Positions 19,801 to 27,900 of a stretch of DNA of 64,000 bases are shown in pieces. Position 1 is the stretch's first letter. Each line of letters starts with the position of its first letter. Origin of the DNA: a candidate division KSB1 bacterium (GTDB lineage: Bacteria > Zhuqueibacterota > Zhuqueibacteria > Zhuqueibacterales > Zhuqueibacteraceae); contig JAPDPX010000010.1 in NCBI GenBank assembly GCA_034506255.1, positions 124,001 to 188,000 on the forward strand, read 5' to 3'. A program made the translations under genes and the position numbers. The notes below the pieces were generated by a model. The model was not told the DNA's origin and searched no databases. It saw only the letters and a list, made by a program, of their open reading frames with translations.

Positions 19801-20779
19801 GTTGCGCGGCATCATTCACTCCGCCGGCGCGATTGATGACGGCGTGTTGCTGCAGCAGAACTGGCCGCGCTTCGAGAAAGTGATGCGCGCCAAAGTGCCG
19901 GGCGCATGGAACCTGCACCTGTTGTCACGCGGCCGGCCGCTCGACTTCTTCGTGCTGTATTCCACCGGTGCTTCGCTGGTTGGCTCCGCGGGTCAGGGCA
20001 ATCATGCTGCGGCCAATGCGTTCATGGATGTGCTGGCGCAGCAACGCGCGGCGCTCGGTCTGCCGGCGTTGAGCATCAACTGGGGCGCCTGGGCGGAGAT
20101 CGGCACGGTGACGCGACACCGGCAAAGCGATCGTTTCACGCTGCACGGCAAAAGCACGATCACACCGCTGCAGGGCTTGCTCATTCTCGAACGCCTGTTG
20201 CAGGAGGCACCGCCGCAAATCGGCGTGCTGCCGGTGGACTGGGGCGAAGCCTTTGCCGGCATGGGCGCACGTCTGCATTCGCCCTTCTTTGCTGAAATCC
20301 GGCAGGGGGTGTGCCGACCGACCGCCGTCAGCAGTGAGCAACGGGACGGCAGCCAGGAGACACAGCCGGCCACATTGCCCGCCCGTCTCACCGCCGCGCC
20401 GGTGAGCAAGCGCCGGCAACTGCTTGAACAGTTCGTGCAGGAGCAGGCGATGAAAGTGCTGGGGCTTTCCCGGCCCGTACCGTTGCAACAGCCGTTGACC
20501 GAGCTGGGCCTGGACTCGCTGATGGCTGTGGAGCTGCGCAATGCGCTCGGCAAGGGCGTGGAACAAACCCTGCCCGCGACACTCCTGTTCGATCATCCTG
20601 CGATTGAGAATCTGGTCGAGCATCTCGGCAAAAATGTTCTGGGTTTGGAAATGGCCGCCACCGACGGGGAGGAATTGCCCAAAGTCAATGGCCGGCCGGT
20701 TGTGGCTGCGAAGGAGGCGGAATTGGATGCCCTGTCGGATGAAGAGATCGCGGCGTTGCTGGAGGAGAAGTTGAGATGA
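13829..20779 (+). CDS. PKS3: type I PKS module KS-AT-DH-cMT-KR-ACP
   Basis: A 2316-residue module without an ER. The start at 13829 is the second of two adjacent ATGs; AAGGA lies 5-6 bases before it, and the N-terminus (MSDFLQRISQLSPKRLALL) is a known type of PKS docking helix. KS: Cys208. AT: Ser679 in GHSVG, with HAFH (malonyl-CoA). DH: His1010 in HRACGIAVVP and Asp1181. cMT: SAM loop near 1493 (LEIGGGTGG). After the cMT comes the structural half of the KR, then TGGLAGLG near 1913. The KR active site is altered: Thr2046 stands where the catalytic Ser is expected and His2059 where Tyr is expected (GNHAAAN); the Lys and Asn positions look normal. ACP: Ser2230. If the KR works the unit is an alpha-methyl enoyl; if not, an alpha-methyl beta-ketone. 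Tail LSDEEIAALLEEKL, as in PKS1 and PKS2. Confidence 0.95.
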   Translation: MSDFLQRISQLSPKRLALLAMELQEKLERLEQEQQEPIAIIGMGCRFPGGANDAESYWQLLRDGVDAIREVPPDRWDIEAYYDPDPDAPGKMSTRYGGFLDQVDQFDPHFFGISPREAASMDPQQRLLLEVTWEALEHAGLAAERLEGSATGVFLGICSSDYPQLLLGRGPEAFDAYLATGASHAIASGRLSYVLGVHGPSLSIDTACSSSLVAVHLACLHLRSRTCRLALAGGVNVMLTPDTTITLSKARMMSPDGRCKTFDASANGFVRGEGCGMVVLKRLRDALRDGDNILALILASACNQDGRSSGITAPNGPAQEAVMREALRQAHLAPRQIGYVETHGTGTSLGDPIEVNALAAVLGRGREPGNRLLLGSVKTNFGHLEGAAGIAGLLKLVLALQHKHIPPHLHLRQRNPYIPWEDYPFDIPTVLTPWLPIDGRRIGATSSFGFSGTNAHLVVAEWDSKQAQEWLRGSDAKAAAAVQGPAATACERPLHLLTLSAKSKTALQELARRYAGHLAAHPEVALADVCFTANTGRSHFSQRAALLADTTAAMQEKLAALAAGETAEGVMTGEPAGNRRAEVVFLFTGQGAQYPGMARRLYETQPVFRAALQKCDELLRPHLEMPLLTVLFSESPSLTTGHLLHQTAYTQPALFAVEYALAELWHSWGVEPAAVMGHSVGEYVAACVAGMFSLEDGLKLIASRGRLMQALPANGAMSAVFAAEARVRQAIAAHRDTVDIAAINGPDNIVISGEAGAVAEIVGRLAGEGIKSKSLEVSHAFHSPLMEPMLEAFEQIAATVNYQAPRIPVLSNLTAAPLDFANPGGAQHDLPPSPARAMAGYWRRHVRQAVRFSDSIMRLHQEGHRIFLEIGPQPVLLGMAGKCLEAQASQRPAAAPLWLPSLRRDRDDWQQMLQSLAALYLQNVNIDWSGFDRAYPRRRVVLPSYPFQRERYWLEPAGAHKTPAAPPRQRAAAAGQPVRHPLLGRRLAGPLPVFEPELSRAALKNLLDEHRACGIAVVPGVVVLEMALGAAVEALAAAGVTLEDVVLHDALVLPEEDSRTVQLILTPEAAERATFQLFSSAAENVEEHGAWQRHASGRIIVQQPGKAAESIALAAIRESCPESAVSELLERVRRRGIQLTPQSQTLARLWRRPGEALGLLHMNEAVRRESGAFQLHPALLDACLHTLEAALPEESGAEGTYMLMGLARLEWLRRPGTRMWAHARLADSWETARETLTAEMTLCDDDGGICARFSGLQFKRALPLAVLRSQLRQLNNWLYEVQWQPRPADAAAPPPPVAFLPGLAEIAGIVQPHIDRIYRENNLAVYDELLPRLDAVCGAYVCTALQQLGFGFTPGKRFQTEELMTSLRVQARHRRLFERLLFMLQEDGWLQAVDGAWQVIATPAPRDPAAEMNALLAAFPACATELAITQRCAAGLAAALTGAVDPLHLLFPGGSLDDTEQLYQEAPNSRAFNLLLREAVAAALQHLPPERRLTVLEIGGGTGGTTSRLLPMLPAGRTEYVFTDIGQLFLTRAAQKFKDYSFVRYQMLDISADPLAQNFAPHHFDVIVAANVLHATADLRTTLANVRQLLAPGGLLVLLEGSLPQRFGDLTVGLTEGWWSYADRDLRPDYALLSPEKWLTLLHAMNFTDAVALPEGATRVGVLRTQAVILARAPLDVSASNAGASKTKREKGSWIILADKGGVAEQLAQRLAAEEQTPILVHAGENFAAHAAQQFRLNPGEPEDFKRLLREALTPDLPRCCGVVHLWALDAPPHASPSASELATLQNKITGSALHMVQAMATAAATKAARLWLVTRRAQPVGEHRGELAAWQAPLWGLGKVIAMEHPEWRCTLVDLDAADGAHELYQEIMTQDDEDQIARRGGRRHVPRLVASSLRLDQPAKPGRLPVSGDATYLITGGLAGLGLLTAHWLVAQGARHLVLLGRSSPSEAAQATIREMESEGAQIIVTQADVADYDRMAQLFASIDASLPPLRGIIHSAGAIDDGVLLQQNWPRFEKVMRAKVPGAWNLHLLSRGRPLDFFVLYSTGASLVGSAGQGNHAAANAFMDVLAQQRAALGLPALSINWGAWAEIGTVTRHRQSDRFTLHGKSTITPLQGLLILERLLQEAPPQIGVLPVDWGEAFAGMGARLHSPFFAEIRQGVCRPTAVSSEQRDGSQETQPATLPARLTAAPVSKRRQLLEQFVQEQAMKVLGLSRPVPLQQPLTELGLDSLMAVELRNALGKGVEQTLPATLLFDHPAIENLVEHLGKNVLGLEMAATDGEELPKVNGRPVVAAKEAELDALSDEEIAALLEEKLR

Positions 20780-20937
20780 AGCCCTGCAGCATTTCCCGCG
20801 CGGCGGAGATGCCATGCCGGTTTGCACAGCCATCGCGATGAAAACGTTGCGCGGACCTCTGGTCTGCAAAGAAAGCAGGCAGCAGGTCTGCGCTGAGGCG
20901 CCGGTCAACAGCAAAAGGCTTCCAGGAAGTTGTCACG

Positions 20938-21102
20938 AAAATGCTGGAGCGCAGGCTTCCAGCTTGCAGGCAAACAAGATGATCTCGGCGCTGAATCCTC
21001 ACACGTAACTGAGGCATTACGCGGGGGCGCAACTGCTTCCGCCACGGCGGCACAGCAGAAGAGGGTGGCGTTGGGAGCAGCACCCAAAACCCTCCCACGA
21101 AA
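20938..21102. repeat. Dispersed intergenic repeat, inverted partner of 4311-4455
   Basis: This copy reads on the + strand what 4311-4455 reads on the - strand, with CAAGATGATCTC, CACACGTAAC, GAGGCATTACGC, GCGGCACAGCAG and ACCCTCCCAC in the same order. The pair brackets PKS2 and PKS3. Confidence 0.7.
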
Positions 21103-21132
21103 ATGAAGTTCCACGGAAATACTTTTGTAGGA

Positions 21133-21161
21133 GACCCTTCAGGGTCGGTGCCTGAAGGCAC
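21133..21161. repeat. Two adjacent perfect hairpins
   Basis: GACCCT-TC-AGGGTC (21133-21146) is followed one base later by GTGCCT-GA-AGGCAC (21148-21161). There is no T-run after either, so a terminator role is not supported; they look like palindromic repeats. Confidence 0.6.
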
Positions 21162-21170
21162 TACTACGAA

Positions 21171-21315
21171 AGCTCATTCTCATCCCGATGGGTGCCGTAC
21201 GCGGCATGGCAATTACCACGAAAATGCCGTAGCGCAGGCTTCCAGCCTGCCTGCAGAAAAGATGTCTGTGCTACATTTTCATTCTGATGGGTGCCCATAC
21301 GGGCATGGCAATTAC
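21171..21315. repeat. Dispersed ~100-bp repeat, about 1.5 tandem copies
   Basis: GATGGGTGCC followed by a GGCATGGCAATTAC block occurs twice, 99 bp apart (from 21187 and 21286). Between them lies ACGAAAATGCCGTAGCGCAGG and the partly palindromic GGCTTCCAGCCTGCCTGCAG. The same ordered blocks occur at 5082-5192 (reversed) and 62040-62155. Confidence 0.65.
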
Positions 21316-21646
21316 TTGGCAGAGGGCTCAGAGTGGTCATCCGGTTGGACGATGCCATGTGCCAGCCACTGTTGGTACATAAACTCCCAGAACTGGCACT
21401 CACGGCCGAGGTGGGGCAGCAGGCGCTCGCGGCAGGTGACAAAATCTTTGAAGGTGAGGAATTCCCACACATCGGCATAGTGCATGTCGCGCAATATCGT
21501 GGCATCAGCCAGATTTTCCGGGACGCTTCACCGGTTGCGCGAATCTCCCGGATTTCCCCGACCGTGTGGCGATCGTTCCACATGAAATACGGAATGATAT
21601 CGTCACGCGACAGATCGAGCCACGGAAGTTCGCTTTGGGTATTCAC
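21312..21646 (-). pseudogene. Remnant of a small gene of unknown family, frameshifted
   Basis: Starting at a GTG (complement of 21644-21646, with AGGGAA upstream), the - strand encodes ELPWLDLSRDDIIPYFMWND...VGEIREIRATGEASR. In the next frame it continues ENLADATILRDMHYADVWEF...LLPHLGRECQFWEFMYQQW... to a stop at 21312. The join falls in TCCCGGAAAATC near 21517-21527; restoring one base there gives a continuous protein of about 110 residues. The composition (Trp/Phe/Asp-rich, cytoplasmic) is that of a real protein and unlike the repeats around it. I do not recognise the family with confidence. It could be a genuine pseudogene or an intact gene with a one-base sequence error. It is antisense to the PKS genes and unlikely to belong to the pathway. 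Confidence 0.5.
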
Positions 21647-21785
21647 GAGATTCCCTGTGCTGCCGTTGTTTTTGCGATCGGCCGAGACGGCCGGAGAGAT
21701 GAGCGATTCGGCCCAACATGGGCCGGCAGCGCATCTGTTGCAATCCTTTGTTTTTGCCGGCTGCGGCACTGTTACGTTGATTTTT

Positions 21786-21867
21786 GTAGCCCCGCCCCCT
21801 CGTGGGTCGCTGCTGAAGTGGCAAAAATTCATTTTTGAGAACAGACGTCGACGAGGGCGGGGACTAC
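21786..21867. repeat. Imperfect inverted repeat just upstream of PKS4
   Basis: GTAGCCCCGCCCCCTCGT at the left and ACGAGGGCGGGGACTAC at the right are near-perfect reverse complements, enclosing about 45 bp of AT-richer sequence. PKS4 begins 56 bp downstream. It could be another intergenic repeat or an element in the PKS4 leader. Confidence 0.55.
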
Positions 21868-21923
21868 AGAATTCACGTTTACAGTGCACCACCCCTGCTT
21901 TTCTGTTCTGTCGAGGAACCTGA

Positions 21924-24900
21924 ATGAGTAATCCCGCACCCAGTAAAGACCAGCGCGAGCTGCTCAAACGCGCGTTGTTGAAGATCGATGACCTGCAGGC
22001 CCGGCTTGACCGGCTCAATGAACCGATCGCGGTGATCGGCCTGGGCTGCCGCTTTCCCAACGGCGCCAATGATCCGGAAAGCTTCTGGCAGCTGCTGCGC
22101 GAGGGGGTCGATGGCATCACCGAAATTCCGCCGGAGCGCTGGAACGTGGACGCCTATTACGATCCCGATCCCAGTGTGCCCGGCAAGATGTACACACGCC
22201 GCGCCGGTTTCATCGAAGGGGTCGATCTTTTCGATCCGCAGTTCTTCGGCATCGCGCCGCGTGAAGCCGTGAGCATGGACCCGCAGCAGCGCCTGCTGCT
22301 GGAGGTGACGTGGGAGGCGCTGGAGCACGCCGGCCAGGCGCCCGCCAAACTCGCCGGCTCACGCACCGGCGTTTACATCGGCATCAGCGGCAACGATTAC
22401 TCGCATTTGCAGTCCACCTCCGGCTCGCGGGATTACATCGACACCTATTTTGGTGCGGGGGTGGCACACAGCATTGCCTCCGGCCGGATTTCCTATCTGC
22501 TCGGTCTGCAGGGGCCGAGCGTCTCGGTGGACACCGCCTGCTCGGCCTCGCTCACCGCCCTGCATCTGGCCTGCCAGAGCCTGCGCCTGGGTGAAAGCGA
22601 CCTGGCACTGGCGGGCGGCGTGAACGTGATTCTCTCGCCGGATGGCATCATCACGGCCTCACAAGCGCGCATGCTCTCCCCCGATGGCCGCTGCAAAACC
22701 TTCGATGCCTCCGCCGATGGCTACGTGCGTGCCGAGGGCTGCGGCATGGTCGTGCTCAAACGCCTGTCTGATGCCTTGGCGAACCACGACCACATTCTCG
22801 CGCTGATTCACGGCACGGCTGCCAATCAAGACGGCCGCAGCAGCGGCTTGACCGCTCCCAACACGGCGGCGCAACAGGCCGTGATTCGCGCCGCGCTGGA
22901 GAGGTCCGGCCTGCAACCGTCGGATATTTCCTATCTCGAAACCCACGGCACCGGCACCGCGCTGGGCGATCCCATCGAAGTGCAATCGTTGGGCGCGGTG
23001 TTCGGAGCGGACCGTTCGCCCGCGCAGCCATTGTTGATCGGCGCGGTGAAATCCAACATCGGCCACCTCGAAGCCGCGGCGGGCATTGCGGGCTTCATCA
23101 AAACCGTGCTGGCATTGCAGCATCGCGAGCTGCCGCCGAGCCTGCACGTGCGCCATCTGAATCCCTACATCGCCTGGGACAAGCTGCCGATCAAAGTCGT
23201 CACAACGGCCATGCCCTGGTCCCTGCCGCCCAACCAGCGCCGCCTGGCAGGTGTCAGTTCCTTTGGTTTCAGCGGCACCAACGTGCACGTCATCCTCGAG
23301 GAAGCGCCGGCGCGCCCGCCGGCGGCAGCGACGAACGCCCTTGAGCGGCCGCGGCATGTGCTCACACTTTCCGCCAAAAGCGAAGCCGCACTCCAGCAAC
23401 TGGCAAGCCGCTATCAACACCATTTGGCGGAGCATCCGACGGCTGCGCTGCCCGACATCTGTTTCACCGCCAATGCCGGACGCAGCCATTTCACCCACCG
23501 GCTGGCGCTCACCGCCGCAACGTGCGCGCAAGCACGCGAGTTGCTCGCCGCCTTCTGCAGCGGACAGGTGCCGCCCGGGGTGCAGGTGGGCCAGGTCGAT
23601 GAAGGTCAGCGCCCCGGGATTGCGTTTCTCTTCACCGGCCAGGGCGCGCAGTACCCCGACATGGGCCGTCAGCTTTATGAAACACAGCCGGTGTTTCGTG
23701 CCGCGCTGGAGGAATGTGATGCACTGCTGCGGCCGCATCTCGAAAAACCCCTGCTGTCGGTGTTGTTCCGGCAACCATCTGCAGCGCTCACGGATAACTG
23801 GCTTGACCAGACGGCCTACACCCAGCCGGCCTTGTTCGCCATCGAATATGCGCTCGCCGAGCTGTGGCGCGCCTGGGGGGTGCAGCCGGCAGTGGTGATG
23901 GGTCACAGTGTGGGCGAATATGTGGCGGCCTGCGTTGCCGGTGTGTTCAGTTTGGCAGACGGCTTGAAATTGATCGCGGCGCGCGGCCGGTTGATGCAGG
24001 CGCTGCCGCCAAACGGCACGATGGTGGCGGTGTTTGCCGGGGAAGCGCTGGTGCGTGCCGCACTCGCCCCCTATGCCGGCCGGGTTGACCTCGGCGCAAT
24101 CAACGGCCCCAACAATATCGTGATCTCCGGCGAAGCCGCGGCCGTGGCGGCGCTCGTGGCGCAATTCGAACAACAGGGCATCAAAAGCAGGCCGCTGACG
24201 GTCTCGCATGCCTTTCACTCGCCCCTGATGGAGCCGATGCTGGACGAGTTCGAGCGCATTGCCGCGGAGATCGCATACGCGCCGCCACGCATCGGGTTGA
24301 TTTCAAATCTCACCGGCAAGCTCGTGGCCGAGGATGAAGTCACCAATGCGCAGTACTGGCGCCGCCACGTGCGCGGCACGGTGCGCTTTGCCGAGGCCAT
24401 GACCGCGCTGCCGCAGCAGGGCTGCTGCATCTTTCTCGAAATCGGCCCGCGGCCAACCCTGCTGAGCATGGGACAGCGCTGTCTGCCGGAAGGCACGGGA
24501 TTGTGGCTGCCCTCGTTGCGTCCGGGCCGCGACGATTGGGAGACGATGCTGGACTCGCTAGCCAGTCTCTACGTTCACGGCGTGAACGTGGACTGGGCAC
24601 GTTTCGACCGTGACTATGCCCGGCAGCGCGTGATCCTGCCGACCTATCCGTTTCAACGCAGCCGCTATTGGGCCAAAGCCGCGGAGCTGGGCAGGAGGCG
24701 GGGAGCAAGGCGCATGGGGCAAGAGGCGGGAAGCGAAGGTCAAGCGACGGGGCATCCCCTGTTGGGTGCACGGTTGCGCTCGGCGCTCAAAGAAGTGCAA
24801 TTCGAGAACGAAATCAGCCTGACGACGCAGGAATTCCTGCGCGAACATCGCTTCTATGGCACCGCCGTTTTCCCCGCGACGGCTTATGTTGAAATGGCAT

Positions 24901-27900
24901 TGGCCGCCGCAGCCGAAGTATCGGGCGCGCCCCCTGCCGTGCTGGAGCAGGTGAATATTCACGAAGCCCTGTTGTTGCCGGAAGACCAGACCGCCATCCT
25001 GCAAACCATTCTCACGCCCCTGCCGGGAGGCAAATTTGCCTTTCAGATGTTCAGCATGAGTGAAAACGGTGGCGACGGCAAATGGCGGCTGCATGCCGAG
25101 GGCATGCTGCTCTCCGGCATTGCAACGCCCACAGCCGGGAAGATCGGGCGGCGGGAAATACTCGCGCGCTGTCCCATCCCGTTCGCAGTTGACGCCTATT
25201 ATCGCCGCTTCAGCGAACTGGGGGTCGATTACGGGCCGGGCTTTCGCGGCCTGACGGCCATTCAGCGCGGGGAGGGGGAAGCGCTGGGGCACGTGCAATT
25301 GCCCGCCGGAACGGTCAGCGACGAGTTTCATCTGCATCCTGCCCTGCTGGATGCCTGCCTGCAATTGCTGGGTGCCGCGGCCTTCGATGAGCGTCAGGCG
25401 GCGGAGCAAAGAGTCTACATGCCCGCGGGTTTCGAACGGCTGCGGGTGCATCTTGCGAAGGTGCAGGCCGTCTGGTGCCATGCCCGTTTGCGGCCGGGCG
25501 GCAACGAGCAGGCGCTGGTGTGTGATCTGCACCTGTTCGAAGAGGACGGCACGCCCGTCGCCAGCCTGGAGGGGTTGCGCTGCAAACGCGTGACGCCCGC
25601 GGCGCTGCAGCGCTTGCCGCAGAAGATCGACGACTGGTTTTATGAAATCCACTGGCAGCCGCAGACCCTGGCGGAGATGGCTGCTCCGGCGGCGGCGCCA
25701 CAAGACCGGCCGGGTGTCTGGCTGATTTTGGCCGGTGCCGACGGCGCCGGCAAGGCGCTGGCAGAATGTCTCGAGCAGCGGCGGCAAACCTGCATTCTCG
25801 TTTCCGCCGGGGAAAAATTCACACGCCGGCAGCCAAACGAATGGTGTGTCAACCCGGCGGAACGCGCGGATTTCGAGCGCCTGTTGCAGGAAAGCGGCTT
25901 GCTGCAGGAGGTCAACTGGCGCGGCGTGGTGCATTTGTGGGGTTTGACCGCCGGCCTGGAGGAGAAGATCTCCGCGGAAGTGCTGCAGCAAAATGCGCAG
26001 TTTGTGTGTGGCAGTGCTCTGGCCCTGGTGCAGGCGATGGCGGGCGCGAAACTCGCGGGGGCTCCGCGCCTGTGGCTGGTCACCGCCGGTGCACAAAGCC
26101 TCGATGGCGATGCTGCGCCGCCGGCAGCCGCGCAAATGCCGTTGTGGGGGCTGGGCAATGTGATCGCACTGGAACATCCGGCGTTGCAGTGCCGCCGCGT
26201 CGATCTCGAGGCCGGCGCCGTGCTGCCGGCCATGCCGCAGCTTGCGGAGGAATGTTTAGCGGAGGGCGCGGAGGATCAAATCGCCTGGCGCCGCGGCCGG
26301 CGCTTCGTTGCGCGGCTGCGGCGTGCACCAATGGAAAGCCATGAATCCCGTGCGCTGCGGGATTCGGTATTAGAGGAGCGTCCGGTCAAGTTGGAGATTC
26401 CCAGGCGCGGTATTCTGGAAAATCTCCAACTTGTACCGTTGACGCGGCGGCCGCCGCAACGCGGCGAAGTCGAAATTCGCGTGCTCGCCACCGGCCTGAA
26501 CTTTCGCGACGTGCTCAACGCGCTGGGCATGTACCCCGGCGATCCCGGCCCGCTCGGCAATGAGTGTGTTGGGCGCATTACGGCCGTGGGCGATGGTGTG
26601 ACGGATCTGGCCGTCGGCGACGAGGTGATGGCGCTGGCAGCGGATACGTTTGCGACTTATGTCACCACGGATGCCGCTTTCGTGGTACCCAAGCCGGCAC
26701 CACTCAGTCTCGAGGAGGCAGCGACACTGCCGATCACTTTTCTCACCGCCTATCATGCTTTGCTGCATCTCGGGAAGATGCGGGCCGGCGAGCGGGTGCT
26801 GATTCACGCGGCTGCCGGAGGTGTCGGGCTGGCTGCGGTGCAGCTCGCGCAGCGCGCCGGCGCGGAAATTTTTGCGACCGCGGGCAGTCCCGAGAAGCAT
26901 GCCCATTTGCGCGCGCTGGGCGTGCAGCACATTTTCAGTTCGCGCACGCTGGATTTCGCCGAACGGATCCGGCAGCTCACCAACGGGGAAGGCGTTGACC
27001 TGGTGTTGAATTCGCTGGCGGGGGAATTCATTCCCCGCAGCCTGGCGCTGCTGCGGCGCGGCGGCCGCTTTTTGGAGATTGGCAAGACCGACGTGTGGAA
27101 TGCCGACCGCGTCAAGGCATTGTATCCGGAGGTGTCCTATCACGTCATCTATCTCGGTGAAACTGTGCGGCAGCAGCCCGCGCTGATTCGGCGGCAGTTT
27201 CTGGAATTGTACCAAGCCTTCACGCGCGGCGAGCTCAAGCCCTTGCCCGTCACCTCGTTCCCGCTGGCCGAGGCAGTGAGCGCCTATCGTTTCATGGCAC
27301 AGGCCCGCCACATCGGCAAAGTCGTTTTGACGCAGCCGGAGCAGGCAAATGGCAAGGAGCATGGGGCAAGTGACAAGGAGCAAGGGGCAGGGGGCAGGAG
27401 GCAAGGAACAATAGATGAGAGGGCGAGTTACCTCATCACCGGCGGCTTGGGCGCGTTGGGTTTGCACGTGGCCAGGTGGATGGTGGAGCAGGGTGCGCGC
27501 CATGTGGTTTTGGTGGGTCGTTCGGCACCCTCGCCGGAAGCGGCGCGTGTGATCGCGGAAATGGAGCAGACGGGCGCGCAGATCACGATCGCCCGCGGCG
27601 ACATCAGCCGGGAAGACGAGGTCTGGCGGATCGTGGCGGACATCACACCGCCGCTGCGCGGCATCGTGCACGCTGCCGGTGTGCTGGCCGACGGCGTTTT
27701 GCTGCAGCAGGAGTGGTCCCGCTTTGCCCGCGTGCTGGCACCCAAAATGAACGGTGCGTGGCATCTGCACCGTGCCACCCGCCATCTGCCGCTGGATTTC
27801 TTCGTGATGTTCTCTTCGATTGCCGCGCTGTTCGGCGCCACCGGCCAGGGCAATTATGCCGCGGCCAATGCTTTTCTCGACGGCCTGGCGCATTACCGCC

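Larger units (their letters stand above)
20780..21923. other. Repeat-rich intergenic region with gene remnant between PKS3 and PKS4
   Basis: This 1.1-kb gap contains, in order, the inverted partner of the 4311-4455 repeat (20938-21102), two adjacent perfect hairpins (21133-21161), a copy and a half of the dispersed ~100-bp repeat (21171-21315), a broken gene on the - strand (21312-21646) and an inverted repeat just before PKS4 (21786-21867). It divides the cluster into PKS1-3 and PKS4-7 and may be an old insertion or recombination boundary. Confidence 0.65.

Noticed and set aside
21291..21923. 210-residue open frame on the + strand before PKS4
   Set aside because: It runs through the dispersed repeat and is antisense to the more protein-like broken gene; it has no supporting start signal.
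25620..26380. Methyltransferase in PKS4 and PKS5
   Set aside because: The DH is followed directly by the structural KR half-domain (VWLILAGADG...) with no SAM loop.
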